The notes under the pieces are model-generated. The model searched no databases and had not been told where the DNA came from. It was given only the letters and a program-made list of their open reading frames with translations. Both the position numbers and the translations under genes were made by a program. A DNA stretch of 64,000 nucleotides from Callaeas wilsoni (lineage: Eukaryota; Chordata; Aves; Passeriformes; Callaeidae): contig VWPU01019360.1 in assembly GCA_013398955.1 (NCBI GenBank), positions 1 through 64,000 on the forward strand. The letters are read 5' to 3'. Every line of letters begins with the position of its first letter. Position 1 is the stretch's first letter. This document shows, piece after piece, positions 26,131 to 38,109 of this stretch.

Positions 26131-29100
26131 ATGTGTCACTGATGAAATAGAACCATCTGTAGACTTGTACATACATGGAGTCACCGTAACACAGAGTAAG
26201 ACAAATTAGGTGAATTAATTCCAAAATTCATATGGGATAATTAGAAAATTTTTTATGACTCATAAATGAGCAGCAAGGGCAAAGCAAAGATCATCTCTTT
26301 TGGAGAGCATAGAGACTATTTTAATTAAAACAATAAACTTTATCGTATAGATTGGAGATAGCACCTTAACATACTAATACCTAAGTGTGAAGGCTGCACA
26401 ATAATTTAAAGGTGGCAGTTTCGATTTAGTATAACTCTTTGCACAAAGAGATAGTGAAGAGAGTAATCAATTATCTCGTGCTGAGGGTTACCAAACAAGG
26501 CTGAAGTGACAGCAAAAGGCAATGAATGCACAGTGGAAAAGGCAAGTTTGCAAATTTAAAGGCTTAGATGCAAGAGCAACAAACTAAGTGAGTAATGGTG
26601 CATGCAGTAATGGAAATCAGATGCTGCTGACATAATGCCGCTTGCTGTTTGTGCCACTGAACATTGATACTGATGCTGAGTGCTTATTTGTGATGATGGC
26701 CTCAATTGCCACAAGGAGGAAGGGAAGGTTTGGTATGGTTACATTCCTCTTTATGATATGTGCATTACACGCTTTTTATAACATGTGCATTGAGTTATCA
26801 CGAACGTCGCTAATTATTAAATCAGGAGTGAGATAGGGATTTTAAAAAGCTGGTGATTATTGCTGTGATTGAATATCAAATGCACTGGTTGATTAGGTGC
26901 CATGTATGTGAGAGGCGAAGCAAGTGATTATATTAAAAAATTGGAAATAGCTACACAAATTCCTTTTTCAGTACAAGGTGAGTGAAAACATGCGATCTTT
27001 CTTGTAGACTAATCACAGAAAAACCTTTATTGGAAGAGCAGAAAAAAAAAAGGCTTAATATTGCTTACATTTCTCTGATGCAGAAGAAAGCAAGTGAAGG
27101 GTGGGAGAAAGACTGAAAAATTGTGTGCACTTTAAATCAAGGCAGAGTGTGAGGAAACAGTCCTTGCAAGTTGACTTTACCTTCAGTAGCTTAATGCTCT
27201 TCCTCACATATTGATGCTTTGATTTCTTCAGAGCTGGCCTCTATTTACTTGTATTTTTCAAGGTTTCATCTTTTTGCTTTTCAGCATTAGTATATTATGA
27301 AGAAACCAGCATGACTGGGGTAAAAGCAGGTGGTTTATATTTATTTCTAAGACAGACATAGCTGCATGATAGAGATTCTGAAGAAGAGAAGCAAGTGTAT
27401 TTTGCAAGCTTACTGCATCAAGAAGGAGCATTTATATATGGAGGGTACATAGATGCTTGAGTGTCACCAGTGGCTCCTGTAGTTACCCCAGAAGAAGGGA
27501 TGGGGACTGAATTTCTGATGATTTGTCCTACGTGGATTTAGAGACGAAGTATGGAGGCTTACGTGGTTCTGAGAGCTGCATCATCACTTTAGATGGACAG
27601 AGATATGGCCAGCTACATTTGAGAAGAAGAACCAGCAATGAAGAATGAGCATCCTCATGAAGTAGTAATGAAACATACTAAAAAGGAAAAGCATGCTATG
27701 TATTGAAGAAATTGCTTACATGGATTTAACAGGCACGATATTGTCTGCTGAGTCATGTGGAGCTCCATTTCAAGATTCATTAACCTCAGAGCTTACATAT
27801 ATCTAGTTCAACAAGCTAATCTAAGTGGGTGAAATCCCTCTGTAAACATTAAGCTCCTGATTTAACATTTCTGCTCATAGCACAGGTGCATGTTCACACA
27901 TCCAGAACACCCTGGTGCTTTAAATAGCCTATCTTTCAATCAGAAGTTAAGAAAATCTGCCTCTGTCATTTGGTTGTATTGTAGAAGCTAAAGAAAAGTA
28001 CTTCTGTCAGTATTAAGGGTGTCACACTTTTGAATGCGTTGGAGATTATCCTCTTGTACTGCTTCTACACACTGTTGCAGAAGAAAAGTAGCTTTAGCCG
28101 AGGCTTAAGCAAAATGCTTTCATTCCCTCAGAGTATATGTTTAGCTAGACCTTTTTAAAAAATGACACACTGACTCTTTGCACTTCTCATGTAACACTAA
28201 AAATGAGGCATATGTGCTTTAAAATGAAACCCAAACATTTAAGTTAAAAATAAAGGGAAGTTATAATTCCCTAATAGACTGTCTATAAACAGAAAAGAAA
28301 TGGGCAGTAATAAATGTTTTAAAATTATGTAGCTAGCAATAAACAGGTAAGGAAAAAGGTCTGTGCTTTGCACTATTTCTTGCTGTTGTATTAGCTCTTA
28401 AGTCTTACTGTCTTTTGTGAAAATGTTGTTTTGATTCGTATGCAGATTTGGGCATCTTAGAACGTGTCCAACACAAAGAGTACGTTGACTGGGTAAATGT
28501 TATGCTAAAGAGCTAAATCTAGTAAAGCAATTCCAATTTGCTGCTATCTGGATGACCACTGCTTACACCAATGTAAGTAGTTTCTGAGGATGAAGAATTT
28601 GCTCAAATTTTTTTACCACCACTGATAATGATACCAACAACGAGGCAAATGTTTAAAACGGCAAATAAAGCAAGAGTATATAAACTGAAGCCAGGCAGAT
28701 AGAGATGGATAACTGCAGTTGCTAAATTTTCTGAAGGCAAAGTTCAAGAAGTTTGATGTGTTAACAGCAAGAAACTTGAGACTTGCTTGGCCTCAAACAG
28801 AACCTGCCATTCACAGTGTCCAAGTAGTCTGTGCTGAGATGGCATGAACTGGTACTGGGGTCCAGATATCCAAATTTTGCATGACAGAAGATCTTGAATC
28901 TGATTTGAAATCATGCTTATCAATGGGACATTTAAAGTATTTGCTATGGCTTTGTACTGCAAAATGTAGTTTGCTACCTTACACTTTTTTTTCATTCAAC
29001 TTTGACAAAATTTCTCTTTCTGGAAACTGTAGGAAAACTAGGAGAGCATTAAGGAATTGTCAACATTTAAAACATCCCAGTGGGTTTATAATCCTGGCTG

Positions 29101-29868
29101 CCAGACCCTGCCATGACCCACCCTGGCAAGTCCCTGGCATTCCTAGTCCCAAGGATCCACAGACCCTGCAGTGCCTTGGCACTGGGAAGCATAGGATAAG
29201 CCTTTCCTAGCACAGGTGAACCCTTGACTAGGAAGGCAATGGTGTGGAGTTCAAGCTGCTCACTAGGAGTGCAGCTTCTGTACCAGGACATGATCTATTC
29301 AGTAGATTTAAGTGGTCGTTCAGTAGCTTTAGCAGTGCCAAGCCCTTCGATTTTGAATTTTGACTTTTTTTCCCAACATGGACAATTCAGTGAGGTGGGT
29401 ACCAATCCTCTGTTGAGACAATCCTCTGCACTTAATCTGCAGATGAGAAATCTCAAAGTGTTCTTTTGATTGCATAACCATAACGGAGAACACCACCATA
29501 ATCACAGGTAGATATTGACTAATCACAGACTCAGGGTAACAAATCATAACTTGCACTGTAGTGTTGTGAGCTGGTTTTGTGCATGTGTGTTTTAAACTTC
29601 ACATTACTTTGTACCAGGAATTTAAACCTTTTAATAGTGTTATTGGATTTTGACACTATTTAAAAGAAAATGCCTGCAGGTTATGAGTTACAAGGCTGAG
29701 GAAGACTGAATCCATATTACATTCCCCTGAGAATCTGTATCAGGAGAGATTTTGCTGAACGTGAAGAAAAGTCATTTCACATACTAATGCTGGCACCAAG
29801 CCCAGTTTCTTTATGGAGGTAAGATAAATTAAAATCAAGGCAGAGATATATTTATTTGATCATATAGC

Positions 29869-29896
29869 TTTTTTTCCCCCCCCTTTTCCCCCTCTA
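29869..29896. repeat. Polypyrimidine tract (T/C runs)
   Basis: Runs of T, C, T, C and then CTCT form a nearly pure pyrimidine strand. It is low-complexity sequence. A triplex or unusual pairing is possible but not shown. Confidence 0.8.
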
Positions 29897-30851
29897 TATC
29901 AGCTTCTAAATAAAGTTATTAAAGATAATTCCAGCCCCTTTACTAAACCAGATTTTATTTGAAGGAAAAGTGGTCTGTGCTCCTGGGAGCAATTTGCTCT
30001 TCTAAAATGGCTTTCTCTGAAGTGTTTATTGAAATGGAGAAATTATTCCTCATATTCTCTCCATTTGGAACGGAAAGCTACTCTAATACAGTGAATGATC
30101 CAAGGAAATGAAGAGTGCAGAGCAAAAGAGTTTTTGATGAAAGCGAGGCTTGGGAAGCAGACAGTAAAATCATTTGAGGAAATGGGAACATGAAGTGCAA
30201 GTGTGTGAAGAGATGGTGACCACATATTTCACTGTCAGAGTAATGATGACCATTTGAAATTTATTTGGGCAAGTGCTGTGCCATGCTTTAGGCACTTTTA
30301 TGTTGACTTTTTTGTGGATCAACTTCTTGGAAAGAATATCAGGTTCCTCCACTTCTTGAGAAGCTTAATGGTAGGAGAGTGAGACTTAAATTCTGCTGGG
30401 TGAGTTCAGGAGAATTTATAAACAACATATTATCAATGGAGTATTTTGAGATCTGCGACATTTTCAGATATCTTCTTTATTAAGGAAAATGCTCAGTCTC
30501 GTGTGAGATTCCATTAACTTTCAGTTTTTCAGCTTTGAAGTTGGGACTATGACTAGGTGAGCAAGGTCTCCTGGAATTGCTGATGTGCAGGACAACTGGA
30601 GACTGTGCCCTAAGACTGTGCTCTACTCGGTATCTTTTCTATCCACAGTGTTTGTCCTCTGGTAAATAATTTCCTGCTTATGGAATACTTCACATAAGAA
30701 AGAACTGTAGGGTCAGGAACATTATAATCTTGGAGATTTCTTTGTATTACCTTTCTTCAAGACTTAACTGGGAGAACAAAGGATAGGTACAGATTTTGGA
30801 GGTCTCTATAAATAAACACTGTTTTGCACTCCTACTCAGCATCCCGGGAAA

Positions 30852-30881
30852 GCTGAAACATTGTGAAACACCGTGAAACAC
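30852..30881. repeat. 10-bp tandem repeat, three copies of (g)tgaaacaYY
   Basis: Three adjacent 10-base units share 'tgaaaca' and differ in the two following bases. This is a small local duplication with no evident function. Confidence 0.75.
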
Positions 30882-32836
30882 TGTTGGCATAATCTCCCCT
30901 CATCTCCACCACCAGAAAGAAAATCAAGTATCTCAATAGTCATCTTCTTTTTTCTTTTTTTTTTCTCTTCCCAATGCATTTAGCAGGAAGATAAAGAAAC
31001 TAGTGAATATTCTGTTTCCAAAGTACGTCTAAAATTCTTCTCTATGACTCACATGCAAGGCAAGCTCTCAGTCAAACTTTGTGTCTGTCATGGCCCATGT
31101 CCTCTGACTGGCCCTACCTTTTACCCAAGGTATCATCTGCACCAAGAGGCAGCTGGTCACTCATGCTCACCTCGCTTCTGCTCTTTAAGCTCTGTTTATC
31201 ACCGCCTGGCTGTGGCCGAGCCCAGCTACCTGCTTGGACAGCCTTCACAGCCCTGCCCTTCAGTCAGACTGTTTTAGTGACACCCGCTGTAACGTACAGG
31301 ATCGAAATAATATGCCCCTACCAAAGAAAACCCTACCTGAAAGAAGCCTCAGTTCCTCCAAATTATGTCAGGCTGCTTTTCAGTTTGATTTTTTGTCTTC
31401 CATGTCGGCAACGTATATTGTAGATTAGGGCAAATATTAATCCTAAGCATATCTGGGCATACTTAATTGGCTCAGATGTTCATGTAACTTTACAATTATA
31501 AAAGTTAGTGACAATTTCCTTTTAATTTAAGCTGTTAGAACTGAAATTCCCTCAAACTCTGTAAACAAAGCCCTAATTGCATGTTTCAGATCTGCTCATT
31601 AGTCTTATTCCTTTCGCTTTCATGAGATTATGACCACCTCAATTAATTTTCTTCCCTGTGACTGTATAGGACTTTTTTTCTCTCCTAGGCCTCTGTTAAC
31701 AGGCTCATATATGACATTTTGAATGCTTTTTCAGGAAAACAAATAAGGTTGTTTCTAAACTTTTAAGAAGACTAGTGATGTAGCAATGGATGTTTATAAG
31801 GTATGATTATCACTTTTAGAACAGGATCATATCCTATTGGGGGAAAATGTTTAAAAAGGAAAACAAAAATAAGGATGTAGGGAAGGGCTTGCTTTTAGCA
31901 GTAGGTTAATGAAGGTAGAAGATATTTTAGAAATATGACTGCAAAAAATGACATCAGACACTGCCTTTTGTCCTTATGGAAATTAAATAAATTCTTTGCA
32001 ATTTTACAGCAGAAGAATGGCTTATCAATTGCTTTATTTTTTGTCCTGAATTAAAACTTGACTATTGCTACCTTAACTGATTTTTTGAGTGAGAAATATT
32101 ACTGAAATGCAAGGGTTACTTTAGCTTTATATTTTGCCTAATGCAAAGTGTACTGGAAGGAACATGTAAGACAACTTTTAAATATTGTCCTGCTGTTGGC
32201 ATTATTCCAATGATATTCAAGAGATAATGAGTCTGTTTTTTTCATGTTCAAGTTCATAGACGTTATATCTGGTTAAGGTTACTGCTTTATTGATTATTTC
32301 ACTGATTTAAGTTTAAGCATTATGTGGAAAATAAATTGTGTTAGGAATTACTTCAGGTGTCGGAAAAAAAGCATTGTTAAATTTGAATGGGAGAGATGTT
32401 TCTGTAGAAATGCAAAATTAATTTCCTATTTTTTAGTTAAAAATAAAAGAAAAAGCAGCATCTTTTGAGGTGTCTCAGAATAGTAAAGAAAATCCAGGGA
32501 AAGAGTGTGGAAAATTTTGTTGATCACGGGAAACAATTAAGCCAGACGTCATAATAAAAGTTGTCATTAAAGACCCCAATTCTTTAGATTTAGACAGTTT
32601 TTAATGACATTTGGACTGCATCAAATGTTGTTATGCATGACTGCAGCATCAGTAAGACACAGTTAGTTGTATATTTTGCCTAAAATACAAACGGTTAGTA
32701 AGGTTATTGGGCAAAATCAGGAAAATTTAAGTAACCCCAAGTGTGTTTATGCATCTGTGTGTCAAGGCTCAGTGAAAGTTAGCTGAAGACAACTGTGTCC
32801 TCATGCCCTCTCTTTCAGTCGGTATCATGTTGTTCA

Positions 32837-32851
32837 TTGTCACAGTGACAA
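32837..32851. repeat. Perfect palindrome TTGTCAC-A-GTGACAA
   Basis: Two 7-base arms are exact inverted complements around one central A. Each arm carries TGACA, the core bound by TALE homeodomain factors such as MEIS, PKNOX and TGIF. Binding is an inference from the core alone. Confidence 0.7.
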
Positions 32852-32859
32852 ATGAAAAC

Positions 32860-32941
32860 ATTTCATGGCAGCAACTGTCAAAAGCCCTCCTGTGAGCACT
32901 GCATTTTCTTTCTCTTTCTCAGTCAAGAGCTGCCATGAAAT
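32860..32941. repeat. 13-bp perfect inverted repeat with 56-base spacer
   Basis: The left arm 32860-32872 (atttcatggcagc) and right arm 32929-32941 (gctgccatgaaat) are exact complements. Inside, actg at 32874-32877 can pair with cagt at 32920-32923, lengthening the stem after an asymmetric bulge. The whole is about 82 bases, the size of a small structured RNA or pre-miRNA, but the paired part is shorter than in a typical pre-miRNA. Confidence 0.65.
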
Positions 32942-33889
32942 ATGACTTCATATCAGTAAGCTACAACTTCATGATCAAATAGGCTAGCTGTTAGTCACTG
33001 GCTGGTGGCCATTTAGGTGGTGAATAATAGGCTTTACTTACCCATTTTTCACTGAAAGAGGAAATAAGTCTCTCTTTATAGGGTACCTCATATTACAAAC
33101 ATGGAATATTTATCTGTGACATAAGAGCCTATTCAAACAGTGCAGTGTCAAACTTGCTATAAATGGATGTGCTAGCTGATATATAAAAAGGTGTTTGGCC
33201 TGTATCCTGCTGGCTTATGAAGGTTCCAGCAACTTTGTCTTTCCTGGAATCCATGTCACTTAAAAAAGAAATGTATGCACATTTATTACTGTAGATGGTA
33301 CTGCTCTTAAAAATTAGCAGCTGCCTGCCATCCAAGTGTTTTTCCTCTCTTTCTTTCACCCATCTTTTCTTACCTGGCTATACAGGACCTTCATTTAATG
33401 GAAAATAAGTTAATGCACTTCTGGTCATAAGTAAGCAGTGCTGTTGAGTTGGAAGTATAAATTTGAATTGGGGCATAAAATTCTTCAGGGAATGAAAGAT
33501 GTGTGTCCAGCATTAGTGAGAACATTAGTACTTAAAAGAAATCACTGATGAAACTTCCTGGGAAGTAAATTTGTAGGTCATCCAGAACAAGAAATAAGAA
33601 ATTAGTATATTAACAACATAAGGAAAGAAAAAAAAGACATCTGGAAATTGTGCAACTCATTTTTTTTGTAATACCACTTTTCTCTCCTAATGAACACTCA
33701 GTGAAAATCCATGTATGTTGTATTTTCTTGATGGTCACCAAAGTGAGTAAATTATTCTGATGAATGAAGAGTAATTTGATATCAGCTGGTGTTGTAAGGT
33801 CATTATTGATCATCCACTCTCAAGGCTAAGAAGTTTTGAGGCAGAATTCACCCTGTCAGACTTGTCCCTCTGCTCTCCCTTGCTAGCTC

Positions 33890-34354
33890 CTGTTCTTAGC
33901 CATGCAAAGGTTGAATATTGAGCAGAGGGTGACAAAGATGGTTAAGGAACTGGAGCATCTCTCTTAAGAGGACAAGCTTGGAAGGTTTCGCCTGTTCAAA
34001 CTCAAGAAAAGATGAGTGAGAGTCATGTAAGTATTTGAGGGGATGAATGTCAAGAGGATGCAGGCAGGCTCTTCTCAGTGGTGCTGAACAATAAGAAAAG
34101 AGACAGAAAGTGATTCACAGGAAATTCCACCTGAATATGAGGAAGAACTTCTTTACAATGCAGGTGACCGTGGACTGGAGCAGGTTGCCCAGGGAGGCTG
34201 TGGCATCTCCCTAACCAGAGATATTAAAGAACTGTCTGGACACGCTCCTGTGCTATAGGCTCTAAGATGACCCTGCTTGAGCAGGGAGGTTGGACCAGAT
34301 GACCCACTGTGGTCCCTTCCAAACTGACCCATTCTGTGATTCTGTGATTCTGTG
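33890..34354 (+). mobile_element. CR1 LINE 3' fragment with (ATTCTGTG)3 tail
   Basis: The plus strand shows decayed ORF2 C-terminal blocks ('aagttttg' upstream, 'tggttaaggaactggagcat', 'aggaagaacttctttacaa'), then 'ggttgcccagggaggctgtg', 'gcatctccctaacca', 'cctgcttgagcagggaggtt', 'ggaccagatgaccca' and 'gtcccttccaa'. It ends in three exact ATTCTGTG octamers at 34331-34354, which is the standard CR1 3' terminal repeat. The tail is well kept although the coding part is broken. The left edge is approximate. Confidence 0.93.
34331..34354. repeat. (ATTCTGTG)3 CR1 terminal octamer repeat
   Basis: Three exact 8-base units mark the very 3' end of the CR1 copy. CR1 reverse transcription is thought to prime at such a terminal repeat rather than at a poly-A tail. 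Confidence 0.9.
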
Positions 34355-36256
34355 ACTATGACAGCAATGTCTTTTTAGTTTTAGAAATATAATTATAAAA
34401 GGAAGATTGGATCTTTTGATAATAAAGCAAAATAAATCTACTAGTAGTTCTCTGCCCTTCAAATTAATGTTTGGATTTTTTACTTTATTTGCTTGTAGAT
34501 TTATTTGCATTATGTCATACTTTCCACAAGCTGATTTCTGGAAAATGGACACAACATAATATTGTATCTGACCTTGTTTCAATTTTGACTCAAGTCTTGG
34601 GAGTCTTCATATCACTATTTACATGGCTTTGGTATTTCCTTTCAACAGCAGCATTAGGACCTTCTTTGTACTTCTATCATCCCACAAAGAGGGATTTATT
34701 TCATATCCCAATCTGCCTTGTCAATGGAAAGGGAATATTCTAGCCAAACTATCAAACCAAAATTTTATAGCTGGGTAATTTTACTCAATTTTCAAAACTT
34801 CTCTTATATCCTGTGTATAAACTTAACACTATCTCCTTTCTTCATATATTCTATTAACCTCAAACGAAAAGCTGCTCATAAATCTCATGCACTACAGCAA
34901 GCTAGTTTTAGCCACTTTGGGGTAAATTCAAAATCTGCATGTTTCAGACTCTAATCCCTGTGAAAAATGAACACAATATAAATTACCTTTGCCCCTGGTA
35001 GTGCCATAATTTCAAAAGGTATAATTGCTACAAACCTTTGCCATTCAGAATATACTAGTCATATGATACTGTGCTAAAGCAATCTCTAATTAATAGTACA
35101 GACTCCAAACTCATCAGCAAAGCCAGAATGGCAGCAGACAAGACAGTATCAGCTGGAGCTCTGCTGTACATCCTCAGTCTCTAGGATGGGGGTGGTTACT
35201 TCAAACCTGACTAAATCATCAGACCTCGCTGTCAAGAGCCTCAGTGCCTTCATGGACACTCACCACAAACCCTAGAGACAAAAAGCCTTGCATATTTATT
35301 CAAGTTCGTAAAGACAGTGCTTAGTCATGTTGCCAGGTTGAGTCCAAATAAGTGAGAAAAGTCTCTGGTGGATAAATCATAGTGATACTGCAGCATATAA
35401 AACCCTTCAGTGTTCATTCAGGCTGGGAATGGGATTTGTGGAATGAAAAATACAATGCTGACCTTGGTATTAGAATAAAGTTAGAAAAGCTTGAAACAGG
35501 CCCTGGAGCTGTGTGAACTGCTTCTAAACCCTTTTTTTTATGTGTCAAAGAGGTAAACTGACTTATAGTACTTGTCATTTTCCTTCTCAGTGGTCCAAAG
35601 AGAGGTATCTTTGCTTCAGTGAAAAAAAAGGCTTGATGCCTTTTGCTCACATTTAAAGTGAGGAATGGGTACAAAGGAAGAGAAAAAAGGGAGAGGCATA
35701 CAAATTAATCTTCACAATTGACAGTCAAAATCATACATTCAGTAATACTCTGGCATTCCTTCGCTTCAAGCTGTAGTCCAGTTTGTGTGTCTCAAGCACT
35801 GCATATTTAAATTAATATACATGACTACATATATACGATTTGCAGAATGCATCAAAGTTTTATACGATACTGTTGTCTGGACTGATGTGGCACAGAACTT
35901 TCACAAAGAGCTTTCACTTACCAGAAGTCTTGGAGAGAAGGGAAGAGTCTCACATCTGTCTTATATACGAAGTTTCTGAGACATTTGGAATATTGAGCCT
36001 GGTGCCTGTTTTGGTCATGTTCTTAACCACATCATTATTTCATGGCTTAATTGGAAGCAACTCATTATAAGTGCAAATGAAACTTTCTTCAGATAAGTGA
36101 GTATGAGGCATATTCTTAAGGAGTTATACCATTACACCACGGTTAACTTTGTTATGCTCTTAACCTGCCTTGCTGACGTGCCTCATGAAGCATCAATCTT
36201 GAACTTTTTATTATTGCTTGTCTGTAGGCCTTATTATCACTGAAGACAGAATGTAT

Positions 36257-36291
36257 GATATGAATATGAATATCAAGATGAATATGAATAA
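36257..36291. repeat. Degenerate (ATGAAT)n repeat
   Basis: Hexamers of the ATGAAT/ATGATA kind repeat imperfectly over about 35 bases. It looks like a small decayed microsatellite. Confidence 0.6.
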
Positions 36292-37094
36292 GAAATGAAG
36301 TAACCTATTTGCATGATCTGGGTGTATGTAGTACTCAGTGATGCAGATTTAGAAATTTCTGTTCTTATTAGTTTTTGCATAAGATATTGAGAATAGCATA
36401 TTGTGCCATGAAGTGCATTAAACAAATTTTGGTCTTCAGGGTAAATACATATGAAGGAGTTTTTCATATTTCCTATGTGTAACATTAGGATACAGATTAA
36501 TTATGAAGCCATTGTAAATCTTTTTAGCATATGCTACTTGCAGCATGGCCTAAAGTTTATTCATAATTTATTTTTATTAGCTTGGAAAAACAAATGACAA
36601 CCCCCTACCTCAAAAATCTTGACAATTTAAATTTATTACTTTGATTTTTGGTCAAATCCCCAACTTTTAGTTTCAAGGATTGAAATGCCAGTCTCTGAAA
36701 GCAAATAATTTTAAAAATGCCTTTGCCAGACATTCAAATTTTTGTAGAGACAGAGATGAAAGATATTATTTATCTCTGTGAGTAGTCAACTTTTATGCTG
36801 TAAACAAGATGCAGAGATAGTATACTAATCTTGTCAGCTACACTTTAGAAATTTAGTTTTACCTTGTAAGGAAATTTCAAAATTTAGCTTAAAAATATTG
36901 CAATAGAATATCTTACTTAATCTCCAAGTGGGATACTTTTCATAGTGATTTTGTAATCATTGCAATATTTAACCAAGATAATTATGAATTACAAAAGAAT
37001 CCTTCTAAGGTTGCTAAGAGCAGAAACGAACTCCAAATACTATTCCGCTGTTTCTGAAATACAGAATGTGCTGCTGCGTAAAGAAAGAGAGAAA

Positions 37095-37128
37095 TATACA
37101 TAACAGCAGAGAGGCTGTTATGTATATG
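37095..37128. repeat. 14-bp perfect inverted repeat, 6-base loop
   Basis: The left arm 37095-37108 (atatacataacagc) and right arm 37115-37128 (gctgttatgtatat) are exact complements around the loop agagag. This is the tightest hairpin I found in the window. The bases outside the arms do not pair, so the stem stops at 14 bp. It could form a cruciform in DNA or a hairpin in a transcript. It is too short for a standard pre-miRNA. Confidence 0.85.
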
Positions 37129-37965
37129 CACTGAAGAGTACACCCTATTTTGAGCTATCATGAGCATCTTCAGGTGCTACTGTTGTAAAATTCTGTATAA
37201 TTGTCAGCTTTTAAGTTTTGATTCTCAGTCAGTCCTGTCACAGCTGAAAAAGATCTATACAGATTCTATAATTTATGCAATGATTTATGCTAGCTTTATC
37301 TTCAGTCAGTCAACTTCAAAAATTTGAACTCCAACAACAAATTCTCATCTTCACCTTCCTTTGATGGATAGGAGATAGTCAACAAGATGAACTAAAGTAG
37401 CCACATTCACAAAGTAGATTCTACACTATTAAAGGTAGGTGAGGTTGAGGGCGCATTTGGTTAGACTTAAAGTAATAAAAGGAGTGGGTAGGTAAATAAT
37501 ATGCTGAAACAAGTTTTATTTTCCATGGTAACAGCAAAATGCAGCTTCTGAGAATATAAAGCTGGAAGAAAAGAGAAAAACTGAGCAGCCAGGGTGAGGG
37601 TACTTGTATAGTAGTAACTCCTTGATATTTTTATTAATCTTGTCAGCTTGAATCATGGAATTATAATTGTATAATTTTACAGTGTTAATTTAAAAAAACA
37701 AAAGGTCTTTTTGTTGGAACTTAGCAAAGATTTGTAGGAATGACAGTGTAATTCAAAAAATCATAGTGAATTTTTATCTATCACTGCTTCACAATATACA
37801 GTGGCAGAACATATTTTTGACAAATACACAGGCTCTTTGTCTAGGAACTACTCAAAGTCTCAAGTCTGATAATGTCATCACACAGTATCTTATATTGGGT
37901 AAAGAATAAGAAGAAGAATCAAGAAGAGTTTTTTTCTTCTCACTCCTTTTTTTTCTCAAATACAG

Positions 37966-38109
37966 CTAAAATATCTTCAGAAATGTTTTAATAAATCTAA
38001 GTATTAACCAAATTCCCAAAGAGTGGGACAACTGGTAGGTTTCACTAAAGTTTATTGGCACAAGCAAAGTGCTGAGATTGCAGAGAAGGCTGCGATTCAG
38101 GAGGCCCTG
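37966..38109 (+). other. Possible non-coding exon (speculative)
   Basis: A strong acceptor (a long T/C tract followed by 'aaatacag', AG at 37964-37965) and a consensus donor ('ccctg' before GTAAGT at 38110) bound 144 bases. All three frames from the acceptor meet a stop, so this could only be a non-coding or untranslated exon. Without RNA data it may be a chance pair. Confidence 0.12.

Larger units (their letters stand above)
26131..33889. other. Non-coding unique DNA with regulatory-looking stretches
   Basis: About 7.8 kb without a recognisable gene. Two parts stand out. At about 26570-26980 there is a CpG-containing stretch with a TAATTA core. At about 32560-32960 there are several inverted repeats and a splice-site pair. 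There are polypyrimidine tracts at 29869-29896 and about 30942-30973. The stretch at about 31040-31430 is richer in G, C and CpG than its neighbours, with no frame that I can assign. Confidence 0.5.

Noticed and set aside
28446..28520. Exon-like frame with 'GILERVQHKEYVDW' after 'gtatgcag'
   Set aside because: The acceptor is weak and the likeness to the CR1 word LERVQ is a few residues only, with no other CR1 blocks around it.
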